NCBI GenBank assembly: GCA_030041515.1
Contig: JASHNS010000098.1
Coordinates: 62,001-126,000 of the forward strand
DNA from: Acidobacteriaceae bacterium
GTDB taxonomy: Bacteria > Acidobacteriota > Terriglobia > Terriglobales > Acidobacteriaceae
Direction of reading: 5' to 3'
DNA: 64,000 nt
Within the stretch, counting starts at the first letter, position 1; the number at the start of each line of letters is the position of its first letter. Below, piece after piece: positions 35,709-45,112 of this stretch. The position numbers and the translations under genes were made by a program. Under the pieces are notes generated by a model. That model was given only the letters and a program-made list of their open reading frames with translations. It did not search any database and was not told where the DNA came from.

Positions 35709-37676
35709 ATGTGCGGAATCGCTGGCATACTTACATTCGGTACCACGCGGGTCCCCCGCCCGTTACTTGACCGAATGGTTGACGCTATTAGTCACCGTGG
35801 CCCGGATGACCGGGGTACATTCGTCTCACCGGACGGCCACACCGGTCTCGGAAGCCGCCGCTTGTCGATCATCGACTTATCACATGCAGGACATATGCCT
35901 CTAGGTAACGAAGATGGACATGTCCATGTGGTCTTCAACGGTGAAATATACAACTTTCAGACACTGCGCGAAGCGATGCTGAAAGCCGGACACGTATTTC
36001 GATCCCACACTGATACCGAAGTCTTGGTTCATCTCTACGAGGAATACCGAGAGTCCTTCCTCGATCAGCTTGACGGTATGTTCGCAATTGCTCTCTGGGA
36101 CGACGCCAGAGGAATACTGTTGCTTGCCCGAGACAGATGCGGCGAGAAACCACTCTATTTTTCGCAACTGGGAGGTTCCCTCCGGTTCGCTTCGGAGATA
36201 AAGGCGATCCTCGAGGACGAACAGCTTCCCCGCGGCGTAAACGCGGAAGCACTCAATCAGTATCTAACATTCGGATTTGTGCCGGCACCACGCACGCTAT
36301 TCCACGGCATACAGAAACTGGGTCCCGGTGAAGTCCTGCTCGTCAATCGTCGTGGCATTATAGAACGGCGACTATATAGCTCGCAGCTGCCTCCGCAAGT
36401 ATATTGCGACAGTGTTCGCAGAGAGCCGATTGAAGAGCAGATCAAACAAACACGTCATCTGCTGGAATCTGCGGTTTCGTCCTGCATGATCAGCGACGTA
36501 CCGGTCGGAGCATTCCTGAGTGGCGGGGTAGACTCCAGCGCCGTTGTTGCGCTGATGTCGCGGCTTACCGGTCACACAATCGAGACCGTTACAATTCGCC
36601 ATCCCGAGCACGTTATGTTAGATGAGTCGCGTTATGCGGCGCTAGCCGCGAGCCGACTAGGCGCCAGATCGCACTGTGTGAATGTAACGGAAGAGGACGC
36701 TTTTGACGCGTTCAGTGACTGCGTCAGGCACTTGGACGAACCAATAGCTGATCCCGCGGCAGTTAACACATATATTGGGTCGCGAATGCTACGTTCAATG
36801 GGGATTCCCGTCGCACTCGTCGGAGAAGGTGCCGACGAACTGTTCCTGGGCTACCCATACTATCTGAACCATAGTCGCATGGCGCCTTTGTGGCGATTCA
36901 AGGATAGACTTCCAAAGCGTGTGCTTGGTGTCGCATGCACCATTGGTGCGGCCGCGCTGGGGCCGTTCGGGCGCGCTATTCATCGCGACCTCTTCAGGAG
37001 GGCCGCCGCCGGGGAGGGTCTATTTCTAAGCTCAGAGCCGTTCTTCCCAGATCTCGATAAAGAGGCGATCGTCGGCGGAACTTTGGTTACACTCGTTCAT
37101 GGTCAGCCATCTGCAGACGTCACAGGGCGTACCATCGCGGGTGCGACACAACTAACCGGCGACATTTTAGCTCAGATGAGCTTTGCTGAGGTGCGAATGC
37201 GGATGGCCGAAAAGTTACTGATGCGTGTGGACAAAATGTCTATGGCGCACTCGATTGAGACACGCGCACCCTTTCTCAACCGTCACTTGGTTCGGTACGC
37301 GCTAGCGCTACCGGGATCAGTGCGTGCCGCGCATGGCAAGCCAAAGTACTTGCTTAAGATGGCCGTGGCGGACTTGCTTCCACGGGAGATACTGAACCGT
37401 CCGAAGATGGGGTTCAGCACACCAGTAGCAGACTGGTTTCGGCGCTCATTTGGGACATTGCTGGAGGAGAGGATTCGTGCCTCCGAGCTTGTACGACAAG
37501 GCTTCTTGTCAAAGGCTGCCCTTATAGCAGTGCTGGACGCTCATCGGCGGGGACCGGTGTCCTATCACACAAAGCTGTGGAATCTGCTCTGTCTACTGGA
37601 GTGGGCTGAACAATTCCATGTAACATGCGTATTCTCGGCCGGGGACCCTGTGCCTGAGGAAGCGGTTTGCGCATGA
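35709..37676 (+). CDS. Asparagine synthase-like glutamine amidotransferase (EPS cluster type)
   Basis: The 655-residue, two-domain enzyme begins M-C-G-I-A-G; Cys2 becomes the Ntn-type nucleophile after Met removal, which fixes the start at 35709. The glutaminase domain (~2-190) has NGEIYNFQTLR and GMFAIALWDDAR. The synthetase domain carries the ATP PP-loop in FLSGGVDSSAVVAL and later EGADELFLGYPYYL and RVDKMSMAHSIETRAPFL. In polysaccharide loci, members of this family are thought to amidate uronic acid residues; the UDP-glucose dehydrogenase at the locus end would supply uronate. Free asparagine synthesis is the alternative. It is the first gene of the lower-GC patch and overlaps the next gene by 4 bp. 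Confidence 0.9.
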   Translation: MCGIAGILTFGTTRVPRPLLDRMVDAISHRGPDDRGTFVSPDGHTGLGSRRLSIIDLSHAGHMPLGNEDGHVHVVFNGEIYNFQTLREAMLKAGHVFRSHTDTEVLVHLYEEYRESFLDQLDGMFAIALWDDARGILLLARDRCGEKPLYFSQLGGSLRFASEIKAILEDEQLPRGVNAEALNQYLTFGFVPAPRTLFHGIQKLGPGEVLLVNRRGIIERRLYSSQLPPQVYCDSVRREPIEEQIKQTRHLLESAVSSCMISDVPVGAFLSGGVDSSAVVALMSRLTGHTIETVTIRHPEHVMLDESRYAALAASRLGARSHCVNVTEEDAFDAFSDCVRHLDEPIADPAAVNTYIGSRMLRSMGIPVALVGEGADELFLGYPYYLNHSRMAPLWRFKDRLPKRVLGVACTIGAAALGPFGRAIHRDLFRRAAAGEGLFLSSEPFFPDLDKEAIVGGTLVTLVHGQPSADVTGRTIAGATQLTGDILAQMSFAEVRMRMAEKLLMRVDKMSMAHSIETRAPFLNRHLVRYALALPGSVRAAHGKPKYLLKMAVADLLPREILNRPKMGFSTPVADWFRRSFGTLLEERIRASELVRQGFLSKAALIAVLDAHRRGPVSYHTKLWNLLCLLEWAEQFHVTCVFSAGDPVPEEAVCA

Positions 37677-38998
37677 AGGTCGAGCGGTGCGAGGCGACGG
37701 CATGGTGGTCGTCAACAACCGCCATGACTCTACCGGAGAAGCTCGTGTGCGGTTACATAGTACTGATACCTCTTCTCTGGGCGGTAGGTTTAAACCTGCC
37801 GGTCGCGTTTGTTGTGATCTTTGGGATGTTTTTGTTTCGCGTGCGATCTCACTTCGCCTGGTTGCACGCTCTGCCTTGGTTTGTCGTCGGAGTCATGCAG
37901 ATTACATCCGTAGTCGCTAATTGGGACGATTCGATGCAACCGTGGTGGATGATTGGGAAACATCTTTTAGCCAGCTATGTTAGCGGGTGGTTCTTACTGG
38001 GCGCCGCAATTGGATTAGGGGCGAGTGGCCTTGTGCGACCCGCCAGACTCATTGATGCGATCGGGAGGCTGACGCTCTGGACAGCCCTCCTAGCGGTACC
38101 AACCATTTGCGTAGCGTACTCACTGCCTCAGCATTATCTCTATGTATTGACACCAGTCGGGCGCCTGTTGCCAGCATCTTTACCGTCGCGTGCCACTTCA
38201 TTTGGAATGTTCTTTTACAATTGGGATCATATCGCAGGAATTCATCTGCCCCGTATCGCCCTGTTCTACCCATGGCCTACAGCACTGGGCTTTGCCGGTG
38301 TATGCACCATCTTTGTCCTCTGGAAATGCCCTAACTATCGAAGCCGCATTCTAGGCATCCTCTGCGGCTTAGGAATGGTGTGCTTTAGTCTGAGTCGCAC
38401 CGCCTTAGTTGCAGTGGCCGTCTCCCTGCTGGTTCGTTGGGCGCTGACTTGGCCTGCTCGTGTCCGGGTGGCGACAGCATTTGGGGTTGCTTCCGTTTTG
38501 TGCGGTCTTTGGCTGTGCGCGGGATCTCCTGCGCAGGCTATGGCCGCTCTCGAACAGGAGCTTGAACAAACAAGGCCCGGTGCCTCCCAAGCCCGGGATG
38601 AAGTTTACAAGGCTAGCTGGGCCGGAGTCTATGAAGCTCCACTCCTCGGCCACGGTTGGCCCGGTTACTCCGTAGAGAACAACGACACAGTGTACGGAGA
38701 AGACAATGTCATGGTCGTGGGGAGTCACTCCACTATTTCGGGCCTGCTGTATAAAGGTGGAGCGATCACCTTTGGAGCACTCATTCTCGCCTTGATGTCG
38801 CTCGGCGTATCACTCCTACGCAGATGCAGCTTTGCGCTGGCCAAAGACGGCTGTGCGGTTGTGGTTGCAATTATGCTAACCGCGACTAATGAGGGACTAG
38901 AAAGCTTGGTATTCCCTACGTTATTTATATTTTTATGGCTAGGAACGGTCTTGGTGGAGCCAGATCGACTGGAGTGCTATTGTGCACACTACACTTGA
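37673..38998 (+). CDS. O-antigen ligase/polymerase-family membrane protein (Wzy-like)
   Basis: The 441-residue protein has about ten to twelve transmembrane helices. A long periplasmic loop near residues 285-360 includes SWAGVYEAPLLGHGWPGYS, the loop typical of WaaL/Wzy. Sequence between family members is poorly conserved, so the polymerase versus ligase distinction cannot be made here. The ATG overlaps the stop of the amidotransferase gene (ATGA). Base composition is lower in GC than upstream genes. Confidence 0.8.
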   Translation: MKVERCEATAWWSSTTAMTLPEKLVCGYIVLIPLLWAVGLNLPVAFVVIFGMFLFRVRSHFAWLHALPWFVVGVMQITSVVANWDDSMQPWWMIGKHLLASYVSGWFLLGAAIGLGASGLVRPARLIDAIGRLTLWTALLAVPTICVAYSLPQHYLYVLTPVGRLLPASLPSRATSFGMFFYNWDHIAGIHLPRIALFYPWPTALGFAGVCTIFVLWKCPNYRSRILGILCGLGMVCFSLSRTALVAVAVSLLVRWALTWPARVRVATAFGVASVLCGLWLCAGSPAQAMAALEQELEQTRPGASQARDEVYKASWAGVYEAPLLGHGWPGYSVENNDTVYGEDNVMVVGSHSTISGLLYKGGAITFGALILALMSLGVSLLRRCSFALAKDGCAVVVAIMLTATNEGLESLVFPTLFIFLWLGTVLVEPDRLECYCAHYT

Positions 38999-40055
38999 GA
39001 TAGCAAGTCTAAGAGGATGTACTTTAGTAAAACAAGCGACGGTGCGGGAGGAAGCACTTGACCTCTCTGTTGTCATCCCGAGCTTCAATACGGCTCGGTA
39101 TATATTGGACGCTGTCAACTCGCTGCTTGTTCAGTCGGTCGCCGGGCTCGAGATCATCATTATTGATGATGGATCGACAGATAATTACATGGATGCGTTT
39201 AACCGCATACTGGACCCACGCGTCACAATTGTCACGCAGGCCAATCGGGGACTCGCGGGTTGCCGGAACACAGGAATTCTTCTATCTCGGGCGAGGTACG
39301 TGGGGTTTCTCGATGCTGATGACATCTGGTATCCGCAGAAAGCCGAAAGACAAATGGGTGCGATGGACCGTGACCCATCAATTGGCGTAACGTTCTCCTA
39401 CTCTGCTTATCTTGATGAAGGAGGAGCACCATCTGGCCACTTGTTGACCTCACGATGTAAGCATCCGACCGCCAAGGATCTCGCCCTGCGTAACCACATC
39501 GGCAATGGCAGCAATCCGATCATCCGGCGGAAGTGCTTTGATGAGGCCGGCCTCTTCGACGAAGATCTGCGTAGTTGTGAGGACTATGAGATGTGGGTTC
39601 GAATCGCGGCGGTTACGCATTGGGGCTTTCTGTTGATTCCAGAGGTGCTGACGGGGTACCGCGTGCGCCCGGGAAGCATGACTAGTTCCTATGATACGTT
39701 TACAGGGCAAGCGCGGGTTGCCATCGACAAAATAAGGGAATATCTTCCTGAGATCTCGGTGCGCGATGGGGCACGATGTTATGCAGAGAGCCTGCGAATC
39801 GCCAGCCGGAAGGCCCTCTCCAGTGGCAACGTGCAGCTTTCCCGCGCGTTGCTGCTGGACGCCCTTCACCATTGTCCATGGCTGCCCGTCATGGATATTC
39901 GAGCAATGGGGATGCTGTGCATTCACCTTCTGTCTTTTCTGCTTCCGAAACGCAGCCAAATGACGGTGTACAGCCTTACACGCATACTTATGCGGGTGGT
40001 GTATCTCCCGCTCGACCGCACTATACGGGCCCCTATGGGACGAACGGAGCCCTAG
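38982..40055 (+). CDS. Family 2 glycosyltransferase
   Basis: The 357-residue GT-A enzyme opens near residue 28 with LSVVIPSFNTARYILDAVNS. IIIIDDGSTDN and LAGCRNTGILLSRARYVGFLDADD follow, the latter giving the DxD metal motif, and then DEDLRSCEDYEMWVRIA. It adds a sugar to the lipid-linked repeat unit on the cytoplasmic face. The start (GTG 38982) overlaps the preceding gene by 17 bp; a later GTG at 39042 is possible. The donor sugar is unknown. Confidence 0.88.
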   Translation: MHTTLEIASLRGCTLVKQATVREEALDLSVVIPSFNTARYILDAVNSLLVQSVAGLEIIIIDDGSTDNYMDAFNRILDPRVTIVTQANRGLAGCRNTGILLSRARYVGFLDADDIWYPQKAERQMGAMDRDPSIGVTFSYSAYLDEGGAPSGHLLTSRCKHPTAKDLALRNHIGNGSNPIIRRKCFDEAGLFDEDLRSCEDYEMWVRIAAVTHWGFLLIPEVLTGYRVRPGSMTSSYDTFTGQARVAIDKIREYLPEISVRDGARCYAESLRIASRKALSSGNVQLSRALLLDALHHCPWLPVMDIRAMGMLCIHLLSFLLPKRSQMTVYSLTRILMRVVYLPLDRTIRAPMGRTEP

Positions 40056-41273
40056 GTGACACTCAGTCACGCCCGTTGGTTCTCTCGCCTTCTCAGCGCG
40101 TACCGACAGGTATACGAGCGCGGTGCTGCAATCATGCTGGCAGGGCGAGCAATACAACTCCTGAATTCGTTTGGCTGGTCGATCGTTCTGATCAGGCGCT
40201 TCGGCCTCACAATGGTAGGTACGTTTGCAATCGGGTTTATTGCCGTCACCATACTATCTACGGCTTCACCGATCGGGTTGCCTTCTTTCCTGCCAAGGGT
40301 CCGACAGCCGCACGCCCGCCTATGCTTTGCCGGCATGGCGCTCCATCTGGCAGTGCTCCCGGTGATTTTGGCTGTACTGCTTGGATATTCTAGGCTGTTT
40401 GCCCAAAGCGCAATGGAAGCGAGAATTATCTTTCTCGTTGGATTGTCCGGAGTCGCAATCGGCGTTTGTAATACTGGCCTGATGCTGTCGATTATGTTGC
40501 GGAGGTTCTATCCTGCGGCGATCGCGCCGCTCATTGAGACGGTCGCTATTCTCATCACGGCGTGTGGCGCAGCGTCGCCAGATTCGGCCGCGGGATATAT
40601 GCTGATGTCGCGCGTAGGCGGAGCACTGGTAGTGTGGGCTGGGATGCGGATGTCAGTGATGTCACGTCGTCGTCTCATATATGTGCTTCGAAAGAGTGCT
40701 AGATACCTTGCCCCGGATGCGATTGCAATATGTTCGGAGCAGGCTGCGCCCTTTATATTGCAATTGTGTGTCAGCCGCGCGGAGCTCGGCCTATTTCGTC
40801 TCTGCCAGCAAATGCTGAACGCAAGTGACACACCTGGATGGACCTATGTCCAATCACAGTACCCTAATCTTGTGTACGGCAGTCGGCGTTTCTTTGGTTC
40901 CGTGCGCCGTGCGGTAGGTATAATTGCCATGATCGCGAGCGTACTCTTTGCGGCCGGCGGCACGGTGTTAGCCATCTGGGTTTATCACCTGCCAGCCATT
41001 GTCGGAATGGTATGCCTGTTGTCGGCGTCGCTATTTTGGCGATACAAGATAAATTTGTACGATCAGGGGTTCCGCGCGTCAGGACAAGTCGCGAGCTCGA
41101 CAATACTTGGGTCATTGAAGTGTGCCGTCGGCATTATTCTGCTTTTCTTCATGATTCGCTGGGAGGGTGTTTGGGGGGCAATCGGAGGTTTGACCATATT
41201 ATCGGTAGCCGCCGGATGCGTATATGAATGGGTGTATGATCGCCCCGAACTAATGGCGAGGGCAACGTCGTGA
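40056..41273 (+). CDS. Polysaccharide/oligosaccharide flippase (Wzx-like)
   Basis: The 405-residue protein has about twelve transmembrane helices and resembles the MATE/MOP exporter superfamily. It begins near AAIMLAGRAIQLLNSFGWSI and holds LRKSARYLAPDAIAICSEQA mid-protein. It is likely to move the lipid-linked repeat unit across the inner membrane. The GTG start follows the previous stop with no gap. It overlaps the next gene by 4 bp (GTGA). The family call rests on topology and context more than on motifs. Confidence 0.78.
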   Translation: MTLSHARWFSRLLSAYRQVYERGAAIMLAGRAIQLLNSFGWSIVLIRRFGLTMVGTFAIGFIAVTILSTASPIGLPSFLPRVRQPHARLCFAGMALHLAVLPVILAVLLGYSRLFAQSAMEARIIFLVGLSGVAIGVCNTGLMLSIMLRRFYPAAIAPLIETVAILITACGAASPDSAAGYMLMSRVGGALVVWAGMRMSVMSRRRLIYVLRKSARYLAPDAIAICSEQAAPFILQLCVSRAELGLFRLCQQMLNASDTPGWTYVQSQYPNLVYGSRRFFGSVRRAVGIIAMIASVLFAAGGTVLAIWVYHLPAIVGMVCLLSASLFWRYKINLYDQGFRASGQVASSTILGSLKCAVGIILLFFMIRWEGVWGAIGGLTILSVAAGCVYEWVYDRPELMARATS

Positions 41274-42277
41274 AGACTTCCAGACGCGACCCCCTTGTCA
41301 GCGTGGTGATGCCTGCCTTCAATGTAGAGCGCTTCATCACGCGTTCTGTGGAATCAGTTCTCGGGCAGACGTTCCCGGACTTCGAGATAGTGGTAGTTGA
41401 CGATGGCTCTACCGATAAAACCGTCGAGATGTTGCTGCCCTTTTCTGACCATCGCCTCCGTATTATCAAACAGGCACACTCCGGCTCGTCCGCGGCGCGG
41501 AACGTCGGCGTTGAGCTGACCACAGGGCCCTATATCGCATTTCTTGATGGGGACGACCTGTGGGCACCGGAAAAGCTTGACCGCCACGTCAAGTTTCTCG
41601 AGGACCATCCCGAGGTCGATTTGACGTTTTCGCATTCGCACGTAATTGACGAGAACGGACTCTCAACCGGCCGTGTGAGTCGTCTTGTACATGGCTATAT
41701 ATCGTTTCGACGCCTTCTGATCGAAAATGTCGTCCATAACGGCTCGGCAGTTGTCATGCGAAGGGACGCCATCGAAAGGGCGGGCCGGTTTGACGTCACG
41801 CTACCGTCCGCGGTTGACCATGATCTATGGCTGCGTGTCGCGCTCGCGCGCCACAACAACATCTGTTGTATTCCGCAAGTTCTGACGTTTTACCGGATGA
41901 GAGAGGGACAGGTTACCAAGGACTGGCGCCGAATGGAAGCATCCTGGACCATGCTGATTGACAAAATGCGGCGCTTGGCACCGGCTGAAGTTGCGGCGGT
42001 TGAGATGAAGGCACGCTCAGGCTTCTATCGCTATCTTGCCTACATTGCATACGAAACCACTCAGTATGGTGAGTCCCGGGCCCTATTCTGTAAAGCATGG
42101 CGCGGAGACTGCGCTCACCTCCTCTTTGATCGGCGCATGTGGCTACTCGCCGCAGCACTGACAACCCGGACCGTCCTTCCCACTCCACTGCACCGGCAAC
42201 TAGACCGTCTTGCGCGAGACTTCCGTTCACGTCGGGAGGCGCCCATCGACCGTGTTGAAGCAGCACATGGCAACTAG
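41270..42277 (+). CDS. Family 2 glycosyltransferase
   Basis: The 335-residue protein begins with RDPLVSVVMPAFNVERFIT. It shows IVVVDDGSTDKT and SSAARNVGVELTTGPYIAFLDGDD (metal motif D-G-D-D), then FDVTLPSAVDHDLWLRVA. It is related to the GT2 at 38982 but not a close copy. It starts at a GTG overlapping the flippase stop. It probably contributes one linkage of the repeat unit. Confidence 0.9.
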   Translation: MKTSRRDPLVSVVMPAFNVERFITRSVESVLGQTFPDFEIVVVDDGSTDKTVEMLLPFSDHRLRIIKQAHSGSSAARNVGVELTTGPYIAFLDGDDLWAPEKLDRHVKFLEDHPEVDLTFSHSHVIDENGLSTGRVSRLVHGYISFRRLLIENVVHNGSAVVMRRDAIERAGRFDVTLPSAVDHDLWLRVALARHNNICCIPQVLTFYRMREGQVTKDWRRMEASWTMLIDKMRRLAPAEVAAVEMKARSGFYRYLAYIAYETTQYGESRALFCKAWRGDCAHLLFDRRMWLLAAALTTRTVLPTPLHRQLDRLARDFRSRREAPIDRVEAAHGN

Positions 42278-42288
42278 GGAGAAGTGCA

Positions 42289-43728
42289 ATGCTCCGTAGA
42301 CTCTTCGTTGGCACTGTCTGCGTCATATTTGTTGCTTTGTCGAGCTGCAAGCGCCAGCCCTCTGTGGCTTCATTTCCTGCAAAAGACGAGTCCCTGTTGG
42401 CAGCTTTTCGCATCAACGACCATCCCGACGCACGGGCTTATGACGACCTATTCTTATACTTCTTGCAGGGCTTTGAGAGCTACCGGGTACCTTCAGGCTC
42501 GATGGCCGTTTATCCAGGCCTGCCCAGCCGCCACGGCCGCATTGCTGATGGGATGGAGGGGTTCGCCAGAAGCGCGCCATTGTGGGGCGCGTGGGTTTCC
42601 TCCGGCCGGCCCTCGGTGGTCAGGTTGCCCGGGGGACAACTTGTCGATCTGAATGCGTCGTTCAGGGAAGGCATTCTTAGCGGCACGAATCCACACTCAC
42701 CGGGATACTGGGGCACCATTCCCTATTTCGATAACCAGCGCATTGTGGAGGCGTCCGACATCGCGCTGAGCCTCTGGTTGTTCCGTAGTACGGTGTGGCG
42801 AGACTTCACGCCTACCCAGAGACGGCAGGTGGCGAGCTGGCTATATCAGGTTAATAACAAACATACGCCTGACAATAACTGGCGCCTATTTATTACCTTT
42901 GTAAACGTGGTTCTCAGCAAGTTGGGCGCTCCGGCCGACATGGACCGAGCGGTAGCGAACTATCAACGCATAAAAAGCTTCTATCGTGGAGATGGGTGGT
43001 TCAGCGATGGACCCGGACGCGTCTTCGACTACTATAATGCCTGGAGCTTCCATTACCAACTCTACTGGCTGCAACAGGTTGCCCCCCAATGGGACAACAG
43101 CTTCATTACTACTGCACGAGACTGCTTCGTCACTGACTACCAGTACCTTGTCAGCACGACTGGCGTCCCAATATTTGGTCGAAGCATATGCTATCGTACT
43201 GCAGCCGTCGCTCCGTTGATATTTGGTGCCGACGACAAGAGTGGAGATATCAGCCCTGCCATCGCGCGTCGCGCACTAGACGTCACTTGGACATACTTCA
43301 TACGACATGGCGCCTTGCGGAATGGCAATATTACCCAAGGATACTGCGGTCCTGACGCCCGGGTGCTCGACAACTACTCCGGTCCAGCAAGCTGCCTTTG
43401 GGGCCTCCGCTCACTGATCGCAGCATTCTACAAAAGGCCTACTTCGGTCTTCTGGTCCGGCCCTCCCGGGAAGCTGCCGGTCGAAATTAGAAGTTACACG
43501 GTCGCCATTCCCGCCACGGGCTGGAATGTTATAGGTGATCAGGTGTCGGGCAGAGTTGAGATAGTAATGCCAGTAGGGTCCCAGCGAACGCCTCTTCAAC
43601 CCTACGGCTGGTGGCGCAAACTGGCTAGTGCGGTTCTCTGGCGGCCGTTTCGTCCGGATAACACTGCTGCAAAATATGGGCTGCAGCGATACTGGTCTAC
43701 ACCCCCCTTTTGTGGATGCCTTAAGTAG
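42289..43728 (+). CDS. DUF2264 family lipoprotein in the EPS cluster
   Basis: The 479-residue protein has an N-terminal lipoprotein signal, MLRRLFVGTVCVIFVALSSC, with the lipobox ending in Cys20. The body matches DUF2264: SPGYWGTIPYFDNQRIVEAS, RRQVASWLYQVNNKHTPDNNW, then FSDGPGRVFDYYNAWSFHYQ. DUF2264 proteins are thought to fold as alpha/alpha toroids like glycoside hydrolases and lyases of uronates, so a surface enzyme trimming or modifying the polymer is plausible. The exact reaction is unknown. It lies 11 bp after the GT2 gene and is probably co-transcribed. Confidence 0.82.
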   Translation: MLRRLFVGTVCVIFVALSSCKRQPSVASFPAKDESLLAAFRINDHPDARAYDDLFLYFLQGFESYRVPSGSMAVYPGLPSRHGRIADGMEGFARSAPLWGAWVSSGRPSVVRLPGGQLVDLNASFREGILSGTNPHSPGYWGTIPYFDNQRIVEASDIALSLWLFRSTVWRDFTPTQRRQVASWLYQVNNKHTPDNNWRLFITFVNVVLSKLGAPADMDRAVANYQRIKSFYRGDGWFSDGPGRVFDYYNAWSFHYQLYWLQQVAPQWDNSFITTARDCFVTDYQYLVSTTGVPIFGRSICYRTAAVAPLIFGADDKSGDISPAIARRALDVTWTYFIRHGALRNGNITQGYCGPDARVLDNYSGPASCLWGLRSLIAAFYKRPTSVFWSGPPGKLPVEIRSYTVAIPATGWNVIGDQVSGRVEIVMPVGSQRTPLQPYGWWRKLASAVLWRPFRPDNTAAKYGLQRYWSTPPFCGCLK

Positions 43729-43960
43729 GATCAGTCTTCCGCATTTAGTAACACCATTCCAGATGCGTCAGTGAAATGGCTTTGCGGGATAAGGGCACGC
43801 CGTGCAGAGCCCTGAAACCTGCCAACTTCCGCTGCCGACTGGGTATCTGCTCCTTGACTATCTGACGTCGGCAATGCGATTCCTATTCTGAATAGGTATA
43901 TCGTCACCCACGGCCCGCCAGTACCTTGTGAGCGGGCACATTGGAAATGGAGAGCCTAAC

Positions 43961-45001
43961 ATGCGCGTTCTTTTGATTGGTGGAAGTGGTTTTATCGGAT
44001 CTCATCTCGTAGATGCGTTTTTATGCAACGGCATGAACATTGTTGTCCTAGATCACCGCCGAGAGAAATTTAGGCCGCCTAACCCAAAGATATCGTTCGT
44101 GCAGGGCGACATGAGTGACCGTACCGTCGTCGAAGAGATAATTGCCGGCGGATGTGACCGGGTCATTCTCCTTGCATCCAGTACAATCCCACATACGTCC
44201 AACCAAAACCGCTTTCTCGACGTCCAGACTAACATGCTGGGTACTATTGCCGTATTGGATCTATGTGTTAAGCACAAGGTCGATAAGGTACTTTTCGCCT
44301 CATCGGGTGGAACTGTGTATGGAGTCCCTCGCTCTCTACCGATCACAGAAGATCACCCGACCGATCCATATTGCTCATACGGTATTGTTAAGCTGGCCAT
44401 AGAAAAGTATTTGCATTTGTACTACCATCTCTTCGGTCTAAAGTACCTAGTGTTTAGGCTGTCCAACCCCTACGGCATCCGGCAGGATCCCAATGCTGCT
44501 CAGGGTATCATATCGGTTTTTGCAGCAAGGATGCTGCAGGGTAAGACTCTTACGCTGTGGGGCGACGGCAGCGCGGTCAGAGATTTCGTCCATGTGACGG
44601 ATGTTGCGGACTTGTTCTGTACCGCCATACGTTCAGATGCAGTGGGCATCTTCAACGTTGGGAGCGGGGTGGGAGTCACTATCAATGACCTGCTAAGTCT
44701 GATCTCATCTCGGCTGCATACGGAGCCGCTAATTACTCGTGAGCCGTCGAGGAAGGCAGACGTGCCTGCGATTATTTTGGATTGCGATAAAGCTACCCGG
44801 AAGTTTCAGTGGACCGCAAAGCGGTCATTAGAGCGAGGTATCGATGATATCGCGTATTGGCTACGTACAGAGGGAAGTGACGGGAACTGGCATGAGAAGA
44901 TATTAAACACAGCACCCGCCGTGGGCGCGGTTCAGCCTATGGCAGCAGATTATATGACGGCGCAGGTCGGGCCTATTTCCTCCAACACTTTCATGCGTTA
45001 A
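43961..45001 (+). CDS. NAD-dependent epimerase/dehydratase (GalE-like)
   Basis: The 346-residue extended SDR opens MRVLLIGGSGFIGSHLVDAF. A putative catalytic Tyr-x3-Lys appears in YCSYGIVKLAIEKY, and LSNPYGIRQDP is also family-typical. It probably epimerises or otherwise modifies an NDP-sugar for the polymer. Substrate specificity is not clear. ATG 43961 follows ggagagcctaac; the frame runs upstream to 43928 without a better start. A 232-bp gap separates it from the DUF2264 gene and contains AGTACCTTG at 43920. Confidence 0.88.
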   Translation: MRVLLIGGSGFIGSHLVDAFLCNGMNIVVLDHRREKFRPPNPKISFVQGDMSDRTVVEEIIAGGCDRVILLASSTIPHTSNQNRFLDVQTNMLGTIAVLDLCVKHKVDKVLFASSGGTVYGVPRSLPITEDHPTDPYCSYGIVKLAIEKYLHLYYHLFGLKYLVFRLSNPYGIRQDPNAAQGIISVFAARMLQGKTLTLWGDGSAVRDFVHVTDVADLFCTAIRSDAVGIFNVGSGVGVTINDLLSLISSRLHTEPLITREPSRKADVPAIILDCDKATRKFQWTAKRSLERGIDDIAYWLRTEGSDGNWHEKILNTAPAVGAVQPMAADYMTAQVGPISSNTFMR

Positions 45002-45112
45002 CAATGTGGTTCGGATGGCTAGCGGGTCGAGCGCGGTAGAGTTTCGTCTTCATAGCCGCAGGCACCGTATTTCAAGCAACATTGGCCGGCTACGGAGGTG
45101 CGCTTGAGTGCG

